A stretch of 64,000 nt of DNA, from contig OX235271.1 in NCBI GenBank assembly GCA_944472155.2, forward strand, positions 67,934,416 to 67,998,415, read 5' to 3'. The notes below the pieces were generated by a model. It was given only the letters and a program-made list of their open reading frames with translations, searched no databases and was not told the DNA's origin. This document shows, piece after piece, positions 9,455 through 23,259 of this stretch. Numbering within the stretch: position 1 is the first letter of the stretch; the number at the start of each line of letters is the position of its first letter. A program made the translations under genes and the position numbers. The stretch is from Trichobilharzia szidati (lineage: Eukaryota; Platyhelminthes; Trematoda; Strigeidida; Schistosomatidae).

Positions 9455-11535
9455 GTAAACCGAAAGTGAAGTATGCTCCCTAGGAAACAAATTCTTGAAA
9501 ACAGGTGGCTGGCAGGAGTGTAAAAAAGAGGAACATTTGGAAACAGTGCTATACCTGCATAACTGCCTCTTCAGAAATTAAAATTCTACCATATTCGCTG
9601 AAGCAGGGCAGTTTGGACAAACGACATGAACTTTTCTAAATTTTTAGACACTTATGTAATTGATGCAGACCGGTATTGCCCTAAAATATGAAATTTTAAG
9701 ATTATTTTAAATACTTCTGAGGTTATAGTACTGGTCAATGACTGATGACACGATCAACACACGACTATTAGCAGCACTGAGATAGTTCTTAATCATTCAC
9801 AGTCGCCATAATAATCTAAACAGCTATCCAGTATAACAGATGCCATGCTTTCCAGTAGCTCGTCATCCCCAGTTTATTACCGATATTGGACATTTTGAAG
9901 GCATTTTATCCGTTTTTTGCTTATTTTCTTTCCTTCTCTGTGTTATTCCACGAAGCACAGCATCAGTTCTAACGTATAAAGTATTCCAAATAAAGGTTAG
10001 ATGATCCATTGTTTTCTGTTGTTAGACCTGGACGGTTAAGAGTATTCGAAGTTCTAATATGACTGCGGATTCATGTTAGGAAATGCACGATAACTATATT
10101 CAAAGGTGAGCATAGGGTATGTGGTAAAAAATATTACGATAAATAATGTGGTAAGAATATTTTAGTAATTTTTTTGCCTGCAATGTTCATTGCACAAGTT
10201 TATTTGAAGAAGTCTCTCAGCAAAACGAAACTGTGTCTTTCGGTAATTATGTCTAAGGATGATAAGAATGAAGTGGCGCTTCCGGTGTCAGTACAGGCGT
10301 CACATACGAATTTATTTCAGCAATTCAAGCTATTGTTGTTGACGGAGATATTGGAAATGATGTGTCTTGCTATTCATGATAGCAAATTGATGAGATATCT
10401 GCAAAAGTACGCATTTTACCTTATGTAACTTACTAAACGTGTAATTTGATAATACCAGTTAAAAGTTGAAAAAATTAAGGCGCCTTCTTCGCGAAAATTC
10501 CGCCGTCGTCAACGCAAAATATTGAAATATAGATAAAACTTTTGTCTCTATGACGTAGTATACTAATAAAAGCTAATTCTCTTACAGCTTGTCTGCTTTC
10601 TACAACAAACCGCTTTAATAAACGAAGACTAATGCACCGACTAATCACTTCAAATTTCTATCTTTTCCTTAACAGCCGGAAAATGCAGTCAAAGAGATAA
10701 GAGACTTACTATTATTTCTATACCTAATTTTGTCTTGCTAATCACTGTATACGTGTTGCTATGACGAAATAAGTTTCTTGTCATTGAAAGTTTCCAAGAA
10801 CAAGAGGCACAAAACTACTTGATGCAGTGAACGCTTAATTTATACCTTTGTGATACAAAGGTGACCGATGTATCTGTCTGCACTAATCCGTGTTAATGAA
10901 AATGTCAGGTAGATATCGATCCGAGTTACTAGTCTAAGCTACACGATATCACTATGCACTGTGGCGGGTTTAAATGTCAAAAGGATACTCACAGAAGGGC
11001 ATGTAACCGACTCTGTTATTTAAAACTATTGTTCAATGCATTGCACTAGAACTTAGTAAGCAGAAGTTTTTATATTATTGTCACAGAGTAAGTATTTCGT
11101 ATTTGGGGTAATCTATATCAGAGTAATAGGGCAGTTCATATGCATTCTTATCTGTGTGTAGTTATATGATTTAACTTTAAATCTTTTATTAGACAAATAT
11201 GGAGAAACCTCTAAACAATAATTAGCACGAATTAGTGTACTGGTGCACTTTATAACTTAAATGCGCATAAAATATCCATGCATCTTTAGAGAAAACATCT
11301 AATACTGCGTGTATAAATTAAGACAGAGTTAACAAAACCTGATTCATCGTTAAAGGCGTATACACCATGGTCAGAAAAGGCAGTCACTTTTGCACAAATA
11401 AGTTCAAATCACGACCAAACAAACGGCCCTACACAATAAGGATAGTAATTATACTGATGGCATGTGAATTATATTCCTTTCTTACTAATTAACTTTAAAG
11501 CAATTAGTTCACTTTATAAATTTCGACAACACAAT
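9455..11535. other. AT-rich DNA, no supported gene
   Basis: The only notable open frame (10,174-10,428, 84 codons) has no recognisable domain and no clear splice boundaries. I leave it uncalled. Confidence 0.4.
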
Positions 11536-12605
11536 AAGAAGACGTAGTTTATCTGAAATGTGTAATGTATTGGCGCAACACATTTCGGACATTCTGATCA
11601 CACACACGTACTTGTCATACACAGTTTTTATAGAAGGCAAGAAGGCATGAATAATTACAATACAGGTCAGATTGTGTACAGATCAAGGTCACAAATAATG
11701 GGTAGGGAGACGCAAAAGCTGTGGGTAAGAAAGATAAAAAGAGAGAAAAACAAGGCAAAGAAGGGGTTGAAAATATTCAGAAGTAAATTGGTCTTTGGTT
11801 CTAAATTGGATTACCAAGGCAGGTTTAAGGTGATAACAAATAAATTTTGAACAAATAAGACAGGTTTAAGTCTTTTCATGGCTAAGGCTTCAATGAATTT
11901 AAGTATGTGGCCCAACCTTGTTTTATATATCGGCTTAAAGGCATTGTTGAAATCAACCCTATGACCCGTCTCTATAATGTGCTTCGCTATAGATGATGTT
12001 GGACATCTATTTCCGGAGTCAGTTGTGTCTGGCGATTTCATTTGTTGTTGTAGCCACTTTGGAATGTGTTCTGTAGCCCTAACCTGCAGAGACCGATGGA
12101 TCTTCCTTATGTGCATGTCTCCACAAATACAGGTAAATTGATAAACACAGTGGGGTGTGACAATATCGTTCGGATAATGTGAGGGTTTAGAGGACAACAT
12201 AGTTCTCGTTTTCTCTATGAAGATAAGTTTAGCTGCATAATAAGTTCTATTAATTGCGGCCTTGAGTCTTTGTCTAGTGACTAGACTTTGTTGATCACCT
12301 GTGAACGGCAAGGATATGTAAACATCCTTTTTAGGAGATGATTGGATTGGTAAAGCTCTATGATTGACACTTCCGTAACGTCTAATAAATCTCAGTGGGT
12401 AATTGTTATCTAACAATATTTCAGTGAGGTGTTGTCTTTCTTCTTCACTTGTATCGGCAGTACATACACGGTGAATGCGCTAGAACAAACATTTAACCAA
12501 CACCTTTTTATACTGCAGTGGACAGAAATTATGATAATTTAGATACTGTCCCGTCCATGTGGACTTTCTGTAGAGAGATGGTCTTACTGACTCATCTTCT
12601 TGGTG
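11536..12605 (-). pseudogene. Penelope-like RT end plus GIY-YIG, minus copy
   Basis: Read from 12,605 down, the frame gives the end of the RT (SVRPSLYRKSTWTGQYLNYH), one in-frame TAG at 12,480-12,482, a linker (EEERQHLTEILLDNN), and the endonuclease (VYQFTCICGDMHIRKIHRSL, TEHIPKW, AKHIIETGHRVDF) to the stop at 11,811. The usual Y-I-G-R-T motif has become H-I-R-K-I, so the nuclease core is damaged. 3' untranslated sequence runs on to about 11,536. The RT catalytic core is absent (5' truncation). It is joined head-to-head at about 12,605 to a shorter plus-strand copy of the same element. Confidence 0.8.
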
Positions 12606-13183
12606 GGTTTGGAGTACACAGAGAGGACCCATCAGTCTCTGCAGGTTAGGGCTACAGAACACATTCCAAAGTGGCTACAACAACAAATGAAATCGCCAGA
12701 CACAACTGACTCCGGAAATAGATGTCCAACATCATCTATAGCGAAGCACATTATAGAGACGGGTCATAGGGTTGATTTCAACAATGCCTTTAAGCCGATA
12801 TATAAAACAAGGTTGGGCCACATACTTAAATTCATTGAAGCCTTAGCCATGAAAAGACTTAAACCTGTCTTATTTGTTCAAAATTTATTTGTTATCACCT
12901 TAAACCTGCCTTGGTAATCCAATTTAGAACCAAAGACCAATTTACTTCTGAATATTTTCAACCCCTTCTTTGCCTTGTTTTTCTCTCTTTTTATCTTTCT
13001 TACCCACAGCTTTTGCGTCTCCCTACCCATTATTTGTGACCTTGATCTGTACACAATCTGACCTGTATTGTAATTATTCATGCCTTCTTGCCTTCTATAT
13101 AAACTGTGTGTGATCAGAATGTCCGAAATGTGTTGCACTAATTCATTACACGTTTCAGATAAACTACGTCTTCCTATTACTGT
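12606..13183 (+). pseudogene. Penelope-like GIY-YIG end, plus copy
   Basis: The open frame from about 12,600 to 12,917 encodes only the last part of the endonuclease (LEYTERTHQSLQVRATEH, AKHIIETGHRVDF, FIEALAMKRLKPVLFVQN), followed by 3' untranslated sequence. It is the inverted near-identical partner of 11,536-12,099. The protein parts of the two arms agree almost residue for residue, so the pair is recent or was made in one event. YTERT replaces YIGRT. Confidence 0.8.
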
Positions 13184-14140
13184 TACTGATGTGCAGTAAA
13201 TAAACAGATTAGAAAATTTAACTTGTGAATAAGTTAGGCTATGCATGAATTATTGATATGATGGGAAATGAAATATTTTACAGCGTGAACTTTTCAGGTA
13301 GATGGCAAAACTGAATAATTTGTTTGACACAGTTTCGCTAATTGCCTTAATCAATTAAATGAGCTGACCAAATCTTTGTTTAGTCTTTTTCTTAATAAAT
13401 ATTCAACTCTGAAAAAGAAATAGACTGAAATTAACAGCCTGCTGTATGAGACTAGTTGGTTAGTTCATTAAAAGGCGTAATTATTCATTTGTGGCTTAAA
13501 AAACCGAAATTTCCCTTCTGAATCTGTAGACACAAATGTCAGTCTCTCGTGGCTATTAATGAATGTGATAATAAGCGCGAAGTATTGAAAAGTAACGAAG
13601 CTTAAATAGGATCCTTGATTATAGATTTGTATGCCCTTTTGAACCTGTAATTAAAAATTATGATTGGATAAATATTTGTTGTATCGAGATTAGATGAAGC
13701 GATTTGGTTTCACCCTTATTGTGGCTCTGCATACAGTATACCTGGTAAAAAACTTAAATTAGTATCCGTGTTTTCGAAGCATTCAGTGTTTCATTCATTC
13801 CTAGAGTTCTTAGTGGAAGATTTGTCATCAGTGATATGTGTATGATCCACTCAGTTCTCTGCTAACACTCAAGCTGGCTCCCTCACTATTCACAAGCTTC
13901 CATTTCTTCTCCACATGACTTTCTTCACAACACCCTTGGACACCAAACTAATAGCTTCCTATGCAAGTTACACTCAAGGGTGGGGGCATTATTCCTCCTC
14001 TAAATGAGGACTGTTTTCGTATCCAGCAGGTATTAAACTCGTTATTTTTTTGCTAGTGCCACGCCCAACCTTCCTTTTTTTGAGGGCTTAAGATCAACTT
14101 CGAAACCAGGAGAGTCGTGAAAAGACATGATATGTATTAG
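13184..14140. other. AT-rich DNA, possible old repeat
   Basis: The part at about 13,840-14,120 is pyrimidine-rich and less AT-rich, and directly precedes a Penelope-like protein end. It may be decayed element sequence, but I see no frame to support this. Confidence 0.35.
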
Positions 14141-14149
14141 TTAGTATCA

Positions 14150-14338
14150 ATGCATGCAGACAATTATGGTCATCAGTTTGATTGGGATCACGTCAAAATC
14201 TTAAACAGAGGAAACACGAAAAGTGCCAGAGAATTCCTAGAAGCCTGGTACTCAAGCGAAAATGCGATTAACAAACACGTTAATATAGATGAAATATACC
14301 AATTAATAAAAAGTAAATCAGGTGACCAAAAAGTTTAA
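14150..14338 (+). pseudogene. Penelope-like protein C-terminal fragment
   Basis: A 62-codon open frame reads GHQFDWDHVKILNRGNTKSA and then REFLEAWYSSENAINKHVNI. This resembles the extreme C-terminus of Penelope-like proteins downstream of the GIY-YIG domain, where H-x-F-D-W-D-x-V-K-I and L-E-A-W are typical. The copy is 5'-truncated and followed by the R4 3' untranslated repeat. I have no evidence for an intact element nearby. Confidence 0.6.
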
Positions 14339-14443
14339 AATCCTAGTCAATAGAAAGTGGTCAATACATATGTGAAGATAGTAACCAGGAGACGCAATTA
14401 CATCACGCATGAAGAAATTTAAATCATTTCACTCTGTGCTAAA

Positions 14444-14535
14444 TATGGCGCTGAAGATGTTGTCCGGAAGGACGACGAAAGCTTCGCGACTAAACCAACC
14501 AGCTCAGAGAACACTTTTAATTGCAAATCATCCAC
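14444..14535 (+). repeat. Penelope-like 3' UTR repeat R4, copy 2
   Basis: This block contains GCGCTGAAGATGTTGTCC, GGACGACGAAAGC and AACCAGCTCAGAGAACAC, matching the minus-strand copy at 9356-9450. It lies about 100 bases after the C-terminal fragment at 14,150-14,338, which ties the repeat to that element's 3' UTR. The arrangement is hammerhead-like; the position that should be the cleavage triplet reads GAC. Confidence 0.6.
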
Positions 14536-14599
14536 CTGAGCTACAAATCTTCTCTATTATTTCAGAGTCTTCTTTTCTACAAAACCTATAGATAGTCAG

Positions 14600-17500
14600 T
14601 TTTTTATATAAAATAATAATTTCCAGATAGCTTTCAGTTGTACCCACACATAAAAAATATTTATGTAAAAAAGGAGCGTATTTAGAATGCTTAATAAATG
14701 CACCTATTGCATTAGAAGGAAGGCGTCCGTCTTACATTTATAATTAATCCAGAAGTTGTTGTCTTGAGATAATTCACTGGTCATTTCATGCCACAATGAG
14801 TAGTCTTTTAACTTTTAGTACAAATTACTGAATCACTCTGTTAATTCAAAACTTTTTAACACTGTAGACACTTTCCAAGTAATGAATTCGTTAAGATGAT
14901 GAATCAGGGAAATATCTGGATTGAAAGTATGAAGGAGCGTGAATTCATTTACATTTTTAGCGTAAACGGTGTATTCACCAAGCTATACGTAATAGTGTCA
15001 TCACTGTGTGGTAGCATAAATGTAGGATGGGCAAAGTTAAAATGCAGGTATTTAACATAGGTGGTTGCATCAATGAGCTTATAATTTAAGGTTTGGGCGA
15101 GGTGTTAAAAATAGGTAAATAAATATATATTCATCAGATATATTGTTTGATACAGTATAATTATATTAAATATGATATCACTTTAGTTTTCGGTTAGGTT
15201 AGGGAGAGATTAGGGACCGGCTAACATTACTATGGTGATATTAGGGTTCGTTAGGCATAGATAAGGCTTATAGTTACGTTAGAGACATATTATGGTTAGA
15301 TTAAGGAAAGACTAGGTTTGAATTATAGAACCAAATTTACTTTTTATAGCTATGGGTCTTTCCAAAATCACTGTGGCGTTTGCGACTCTTGGATGTTGAA
15401 CTTTGCCATAGGATTATCAGAAAAACAGACTGACAATGACATTTACTTTGCAACGCTTCATGGTTTCATTTTCATTCTTACGAAGGTCAGCGGCGTTAAT
15501 TCCTATGAGTCTAAGTTATTGTTGAGATCTAAATTAAATGAAGTGATAAACATTCACTTGCAGTGAGCTCAAAAAATGAAAATGTAAGAAGATTTGGAAG
15601 TAGAAAATGACCTTGTGGATACGATATCTCCGCAAAACCATAAGCTCTAGTTTATAACAAACCGCTGTGCTCATTAGTTAATAGTGATCTGCTCCTTTAA
15701 AACCTAAATTTTTCCTAACGAACCCCGAAATCGACATATTTATTTTAATAGCCAAATGTTAAGTGTCCATCAACCTTTTTCGGATTCGTATGCACAACTG
15801 CAACACCTTGTATCGAAGATGTAGTCTTTGTAGCATGTTTTCGGAACATAACAACATCTAAACATTTTTTCGGGTAGCCACAAGTTCTCATATCCAAATA
15901 CTTCTTTAGGTTGCTTCATATTCTTAACAGTGATAGAATGGATGCTTAAATACAAGAATAAATTGTCAATTTATTGATTATATATATATATATACGAACA
16001 ATGCAAACAAATGCTTTTTACATATCGAGTGCATATCACCATATTGCAGCCAAAACTAAAAGTCCATTCACTTATTATATTCCACTCCTTGACAAAGACT
16101 CAGTCCCACAGCAAAACTTGGTGCTAATACTGATATTCCATATTGCAAAATCAGTGATAATGTGTCATGAGTCACATTGCAGAGTGATTTAACTTATGAC
16201 GAAGCACATAATACCTATTCGTACGTATAAACTAATATTAGTCACATAGAAAGGGAAGATGCCTCAGGGAATACAGAATTGGTAGATTGAGCCTTTTCAA
16301 CTGCAATCACCTTCCGTAAACAAATGAATAAATTTCCTGGGGTACTTCATCAACAAATACTCCGATTTCTCACAAACCATTAACTACACATCTACTGAGA
16401 AACATCGACCTGTTATAGCTACTCACTAAGTCAGATATCCAACTTTCTTGATGTTAGTATGGATTCCAAAAATAGCATCAGGGGTTGCGTTGTGTGTATT
16501 TAGAAAAAGTTTGTTGACATGGTTCGATACATAGTGGTAAGTTGTATAGCTTGGTGAGGGAAGAATTTACCCAGTCAGAAGGCCAAACTTAGGGTGACAA
16601 AAAATAATAATGATAATTTAATTACATTGCCGCTGAAGTCAAATGTTTGCATGAAAAATATGCCATCTTTACAGACATGAGTAAATATGACATGAATGCA
16701 CAAATGTTTTTACTGAAAATGTTTTTACCAGTTAGTTTCCTCGATGAGTAGAGTGCCTTTTTCCTTTTTAGTAAGTATTGTTATCGAAATGGTAGCAGAC
16801 ATTATGTCAAGTAGTGAAGGCATCATTAGGGTTAAGCGAGAATTTGAAATTTTGCTTCCGTGTCTATATGTATGCATGCTCATCTGGTAAATGTTTATCA
16901 CTTAATGCGTTGATCTGGTTGAAATAACACTATACATGTATACTTCTATGGCGGTATTCACAATCAAGCACGCATGCTAGCTACTACATAGAAATTTTAT
17001 GTGCCGAAGAATCAAGGCGGATTAAAGATGAGGATGAAAATAATTTATATAGTAAGTAAATTTGCGAACAGTATGCGGGAAGGAATTTCACAACACTTTC
17101 AATGACAAATGTGCATTTGCAATGCATAACGCTAACCATAAAAACGGAAGATAAACTCAACTCAGACTTAAATCTTTAGCTGTCAAAGTGCTTATTACTG
17201 TCTTATACATGTGAAAGATTCATACTTTTGACCACTACCAGATCTCCTGATCAGCATGCATCATCCTTCCTCCCCTCGTGATCTTGGGCTATGGGAGGTT
17301 TATGATAACTGCTCTAGTAGACAAAATGTGTTGCTACCTGCCCACCTCAATCATACAACACCATATTTTACACATCATTAGTCATCATAACAGCTATAGC
17401 GATACACTACTGCATTCTTAACACTAAATTTTTAAACATTAGTAGGGATCGAGTACAAACGACCAAAGTTATGGCGATATAATGTTAGATGACCTGCATA

Positions 17501-18245
17501 CCTCACCGCGTACCTCCAGTATAACCCGGAGACTTAGGCAGTGAAGGCCAGCACCAAGTGGTGAGTGAAGAATGCTGTAGACTAATAATTTAAGAGAATT
17601 ACTTATCGCTACACTGGTCATCGCAGAGCAACTCGTCCACTAAGACAATGAAAATTAAATTGCAAAAGCAGTTTTAATTCTATACATTTTAGTTAACTAT
17701 AAATGAATTGGGTTGGTGTTCACCTGATGTGGCCATTTCTTACTGGGACAGCAGGCCATGAAGAAAGGATTGTCAAACGTACAGAAAGCTTCTTCAAGAA
17801 GTAATTTTACCAGATCTATTTATCAAGAGAACAAAGGAAAAAAACTTAATAAAGTGTAGGCAGACATGGATAAGTAAAACGTTTATGGTGAAGGCTGAAT
17901 AATGATAGTCTAATCACAGTGAATAGTGACTGATTATCCTGCCAAAATTGTCCGATTATATCAAATAGTTCACGATGCCTGAAACAGGATTGATCTAGAT
18001 GTTTTTGTAATAATTTTAATGCGAAGAAGAGAGTTTCACTTTAATATTCAACTCCAGAGTGTCCACACTTTCAGTCGCCTACATTTATCAACGGATTCAG
18101 TTTGTCGGTTGACGGGTTCTTCGGAACATCTCTGGGCACTTTCAGATTTCTTCCGGTCTACTCACTTTAGGTTACTACACAGGTGAGAGTATCATTCAAT
18201 ATTGTGACAAAGATATGCCCTGTAAAAAAGTAAAAAGTTGTATGA
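14600..18245. other. AT-rich DNA, no supported gene
   Basis: The stretch holds a TTAGG-rich run at about 15,185-15,300, a (TA)n run at 15,977-15,994, and scattered short open frames without motifs. No mobile-element protein is visible in any frame. Confidence 0.4.
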
Positions 18246-18251
18246 GTGACT

Positions 18252-18375
18252 CGATATGATCATGAGCAATAATTTGTGCTCCAAACGTCATCCGTTAATA
18301 TTACTGTACAACACTGTGTGATTTATCAAAATAAAACCTTATCCATAATGGAGTTATACTCTACCACAGTGCCCA
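18252..18375 (+). repeat. hairpin repeat R2, copy 2 (single arm)
   Basis: This segment matches one arm and the body of the R2 family: ATGAGCAATAATTTGTGCTC, then TTAATATTACTGTACAACAC, then ATCCATAATGGAGTTATAC. Unlike the copies at 2.0 and 60.0 kb it has no inverted partner. Confidence 0.7.
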
Positions 18376-18824
18376 GAGTGTTCAGTGTTTGTGAATATCG
18401 CTGAGTAAATCTGTCGTGCATATATATTAACTCTTAAGGTTCTGTCTCATATACCAGCATCGGACATTTTCAGAAATTGATTTTATGCATGATAAGAGAA
18501 TATTTACCATTGAGTAAATGAACATCGGTTTTTGATTGTCTTGTTAGACATTGCGTGGTTGAGCATCGTTCGTTTTGGTTAGCGCACTTCAAAAATTCGA
18601 CTTTGATATTCACACAATTTCCAAAGTTTTCAATTGCGCCTTTCTGATATAAAGATGTCTATATTTAGTCAGACACAGCACTTAACACACTGGAGATTAT
18701 GGAGAAGTAGTTGGATTCTAGTATATAGTTTGTAGTCAGGTCATCTTCTGCAACAAGTTATCCCACAGAGTGATAAAAAATGTTAGAAACGTGTTGGTCT
18801 GCAAGCACTGAATGATTTGAGGGC

Positions 18825-19545
18825 GATTCGATATCAGTGTAAGGATAGACCGACATGCCACCAATCAGCATAAATGGGAGGAACCTGAAAGAAACAACCT
18901 CTTTTACCTACCTGGGAAGCATCGTTTCAACTACAGGCAGACGGAACTGACGAGGATATCAAAGCAAGAATCGGAAAAGCAAGACAAGCTCTCACTACTC
19001 TCAAGTCTGTGTGGAGGTCAACAGCACTCAACATCAAAAATAAGATCCGGATTTTCAACTCCAATGTGAAGTCAGTGCTACCTACTATACGGATCAGAAA
19101 CTTGCACTGCGCGTCATAAAGAGCATCTCAAACAAACTACAGACCTTCATTAACAGTTGTCTTCGCTTAATACTCAAGATCAGATGGCCAGAAAAGATCA
19201 GCAACAGGGATCTCTGGGAGCGAACCAACACAGCAGGAACCGATTGTGAAACAAATATGCAGGAAGAAATGGAGATGGATTGGCTATACTCTGAGGAAAC
19301 AAATTATCAAGTGACATCACTAGACTAGCCATTGCTCGAGTGGGACCCGAAAGGGAAGCGGCGAGTTGGTCGTCAGTGCAAGGGTGACTTGGAGGAGGTC
19401 ATGTGAAGAGGAGATGAAAGCGTGTGGGCAGACTTGGAGCCAGGTGAAGACTCTAGCAGAGAACCGAACGCAATGGAGACGCACGGCTGAAGCCCTATAT
19501 TCCTGTAGGAATTAAAGGATACAATAATAATAATAATAATTGCTT
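18825..19545 (+). pseudogene. RTE-type LINE 3' fragment
   Basis: This is a 5'-truncated, frame-broken end of an RTE (SR2/SR3-like) retrotransposon. In successive frames it gives the segment after the RT palm: FTYLGSIVSTTGG, IKARIGKARQALTTLKSVWR, IFNSNVKSVL, then the C-terminal region with KWRWIGYTLRK-like and AENRTQWRRTAEALYS residues. At least three frameshifts or stops are visible. It ends in GGATAC and an (AAT)n tail near 19,515-19,540, the usual RTE 3' end. Confidence 0.75.
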
Positions 19546-22500
19546 ACCTTTGAGTTCATACAATAAACACGACACCAGCTGTCCATTTATAAATGACGCA
19601 TTAAAAAAATCATCTAGAATGAAATGTTGTCAAATGTTGGGATCAATTTAAAACTGTCCGACATCTTATGCAGAGTAGGAGGGTAAATTAACCGCCATGT
19701 TGCTAATCAACATATAGAGAGTGATAACATTCTCGCTAAGAAACAGCACGAATTTATGTCACGTCATTCAAACTTGTGAAACCTACTATTGTCACAGGGA
19801 AGCCGGACTACTGCACTGATGAGAACAGAAGAAAGGATTTTCTATCAAACAACATCATCACGGATTCCTACAAGAATTCCAATGCAAAATTTGTCAGTTA
19901 CCGGGGCAACGCACAGCAGTCACGCTGTGTTTCAATCAGTTGTTATTGTGAAATGCAGCGTATGTGTTGAGTCAGTGTCATTAAAATTGCCAACCAGAGC
20001 TTTGATAAGGATAATGCTTAAGAGATAAATTAAAGAATAAAAATAAGGGACTATTCATGCAGTTTCATTAGCAGGATTATATCAAGATGTATTTTCAAGC
20101 TTTTTACTGAAATCGACTTTAATAATGCCTGTCGAGAAACCGGATGGAATCACTTGTGGATTCTAAGTATCTTACTCGAATTAGTCGTATTTCCATGAGG
20201 TAGTCCATCTTCGTTTATTAAATATATATTATTAACGAAATTGTCACAAAGTGATTGATTATTATTCTGATACAAACTAGTCAGCTATCGAATCACACTA
20301 AAATCCTACCACTCGCGAAGTATCACTGACCCTGTTTCATTGAAATCGCACCATTTAAGTATTTCTTCCGCACCAGTAAGACCCCTTCTAAGGAGTGGCA
20401 CATTCAGTTTTCTACAAAAATATAGTGAGAATATAGAAGACAGATTTTCAGAATTCAGAATTATTAAGTGAGATTCGAGAATGTGCTTTTGCACATTTCA
20501 TGCAAGAATGACTTTGGAAAACGATAAATTCATTGTCGTTAGCGCAAATAATCCCTACTCACACACAAATAAACCAGTGAAAAATGAGGTCCCACATTTC
20601 GCAGAAAATCCACAATATCAAAAACGGCTATTATGCACATTTAAACCCAGTAACCTGTTCATTACCATCTTACATAAATACCACCTAATTGACCACTCGC
20701 TGCCTCACAATTTATCCACAATAAAATACTCCGAAATCTAGTCTATCATGTCACATCATCCAGTGCACTGTGTTGATTCTCTTCACAGTTCTGGGACGTA
20801 TTCACTATGCTCCGATTCGAACGTGATTTCTCTGCTTTATTAGTGAATGCATAACAACTTTGAAATATGTAGCTGACAAACGTTGACAGATTCTATTGCA
20901 GTTGTACAAACGCCACTTGTAAATCTTGTGAAAACATTACCTTTCATCATTCCTTACACACTTTCGAAAATAATGAGGAATTTCGATTAAAATGCAGATA
21001 ACAGAAGTTCTCACTGAAATAAAATCCTGTCGACGACAGTCCTCCATCTGACAAAATCATAAAATTTAATTTGAAGAGAAAATTCCAGTTGAAATTTCGA
21101 AATACTCACACTTGGGAATGTTGCTTCTTAACTAATATATCAGCAAAGTTTACCCCTTTTCTGTATGTATTCACCGTTATTCACTGAATCAATGAAAGCG
21201 ATGATGAATATTGTCTTCAAATACAAATGAATGCTCAGAGATGTTGTGGGACAGGATTTCAAGCGTCTGTGACGAATGTCTTCAGGATTCGTACTACAGA
21301 CTCTCATCTTTGCATAAAATATTGGACGTATTGTGATTTACTTCAATGATTTTCCTCAGAAATATTTATAATTCTTTTGTTGGGCAAGATAATTCATTTC
21401 ACACTATTCATTTCAGATTATTTGTCGTCAACTGTGCAACGAGTTGATAGTGAGAGTGAATTTTAGAACACGTCAAATGTTCAATTCAGCCACAATCAGA
21501 CAATAAACATCGTCAGGAGAATTCCTAGACAGAACCTGCAAGAGAGAGAGCTGTCGACACATTTACACCTGTTAATCACATATTCAACAGGTTCATTTCC
21601 TGTGAGCCCAGACTATTCATGTAACGACAGAAGGCAAGAGTGAGGCAACAGATCATTTATTAAGGAAAATCAACACATATTTATAGATTTTAATGTACAT
21701 TATTGTAGATTATTGTTAGTAGAAAATACAGTCTTTTGATTGGTTGTTTCTCAGAGAAAGTTAACCTTGCATCTCTTTGTGGCTGTGTCAGATCATCCAT
21801 ATGCTAAGTGTATCCGCCTACGCAAAGCCTTTCTTCTCATTTTCTCACCACCAATATTGGGGACATAAACATTGACGTCAATTACTGTCTACCAACTTTG
21901 GCTAGCAGCCAGCTCTCACCACAATCAGACTCTATAGACTGCAGCAATTCAATCGTCAGTTGAATACATTCTCGTTTAATATGTTTACGAGAACTGTTTA
22001 CTAATCTCACGTTTACTTTATTCTTGCATCCGAACTCACTACGACGACCAGTGATGAAGTTACCAACAACAGAAGTGCTAAAATCACACAAAACACAAGT
22101 CTGTTGTATCAGGTTTTGTAGAATGTTATTTGTAGAGAAAAGAAAACACAATTATGGAAGATAGATAGAAGGTTGGATTGTTTTAGCATACTTTCGAGAC
22201 ACTAAAATTGGATGGCCTAGTGAAATGATACTAACCTCACACATTGGAAAAGAAGCATGTGATTGGTTAACTATCTCGAATGAAATGTGCAATACGTCTT
22301 AAAACCCTCCATATCACTAAACCACATTATGTGACATCTGTTTTCAATAGTTATATTATTCGAAATTGTTAACTAAAAAAATGACTAAACCGCTGTCGGG
22401 TTCTCAAGTGAACAAACAGTCACTCCACAGTGTAAGTGATAGAAACATTTTACCTGATCAAGTATTTTATCGATGGCTATAAGGTGAATCAATCATACCC

Positions 22501-23255
22501 GCAAAGCGGATGCTCGACTAGCACAACCTGTGGAAGATAACTTCCCATTCTCGACCGGCCCAAAGAATACTTTCACGCCTAATGTTCTGTGAATACTCAC
22601 ATACACTCTACCAACTATAAAATAGTTATTTTCTTCACGCTGCTATACACACTATGTAGACAAGATGGGACTAAATTCCAGGGGGTTCTTACGTGAGAAC
22701 TCCATCAATTGGTTTCAATTTTAATGACAACGGAGTATAATTTGTAGATATAGGCAAATATTCACCCTCCACGACGAAAGCACTCATATGCAATTACACT
22801 TCCTCTTAACTGCACAATTTTTCGTCAGATGTAGAAGCCAGTAAGATGCATTTTGTCGTGTGAAATGTGTTTGTCGGAAAAGAAACTATTTGAATGTCCT
22901 GTAGAATCGAGAAATTCCCTCTCAACGCGTCCAATGTATTCATCCGTTCAACTAGGATTAGAATAATTCTACAGTTAAACAGCAGTCACATTTGAGACTA
23001 GATCTCGGGAAGGTGACCGGTTCGGTTATTCGCAATTGAAACACGTCAGCTATTCGTATGTTTAGAGCTTCCAATCACGTCAGTCATCTCTTTCAGCAGG
23101 ACATCTATTCTAACGCCTAACTCAGATGACAGAATTCTGAATTTCGTAAAAATGGTCAGTCGATAATTTTGGCCAATAATGATAATGATGAGGAAACACA
23201 CTTGAAACAGTCAACTAACAGGGTTCTGTAGTTGGGTGCCCGTTGGACGAAAGAC
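19546..23255. other. AT-rich DNA, no supported gene
   Basis: Several open frames of 60-90 codons occur on both strands, but none shows a domain, a splice context or a repeat match that I can defend. This is the longest apparently feature-poor part of the window. Confidence 0.4.
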
Positions 23256-23259
23256 GAAA

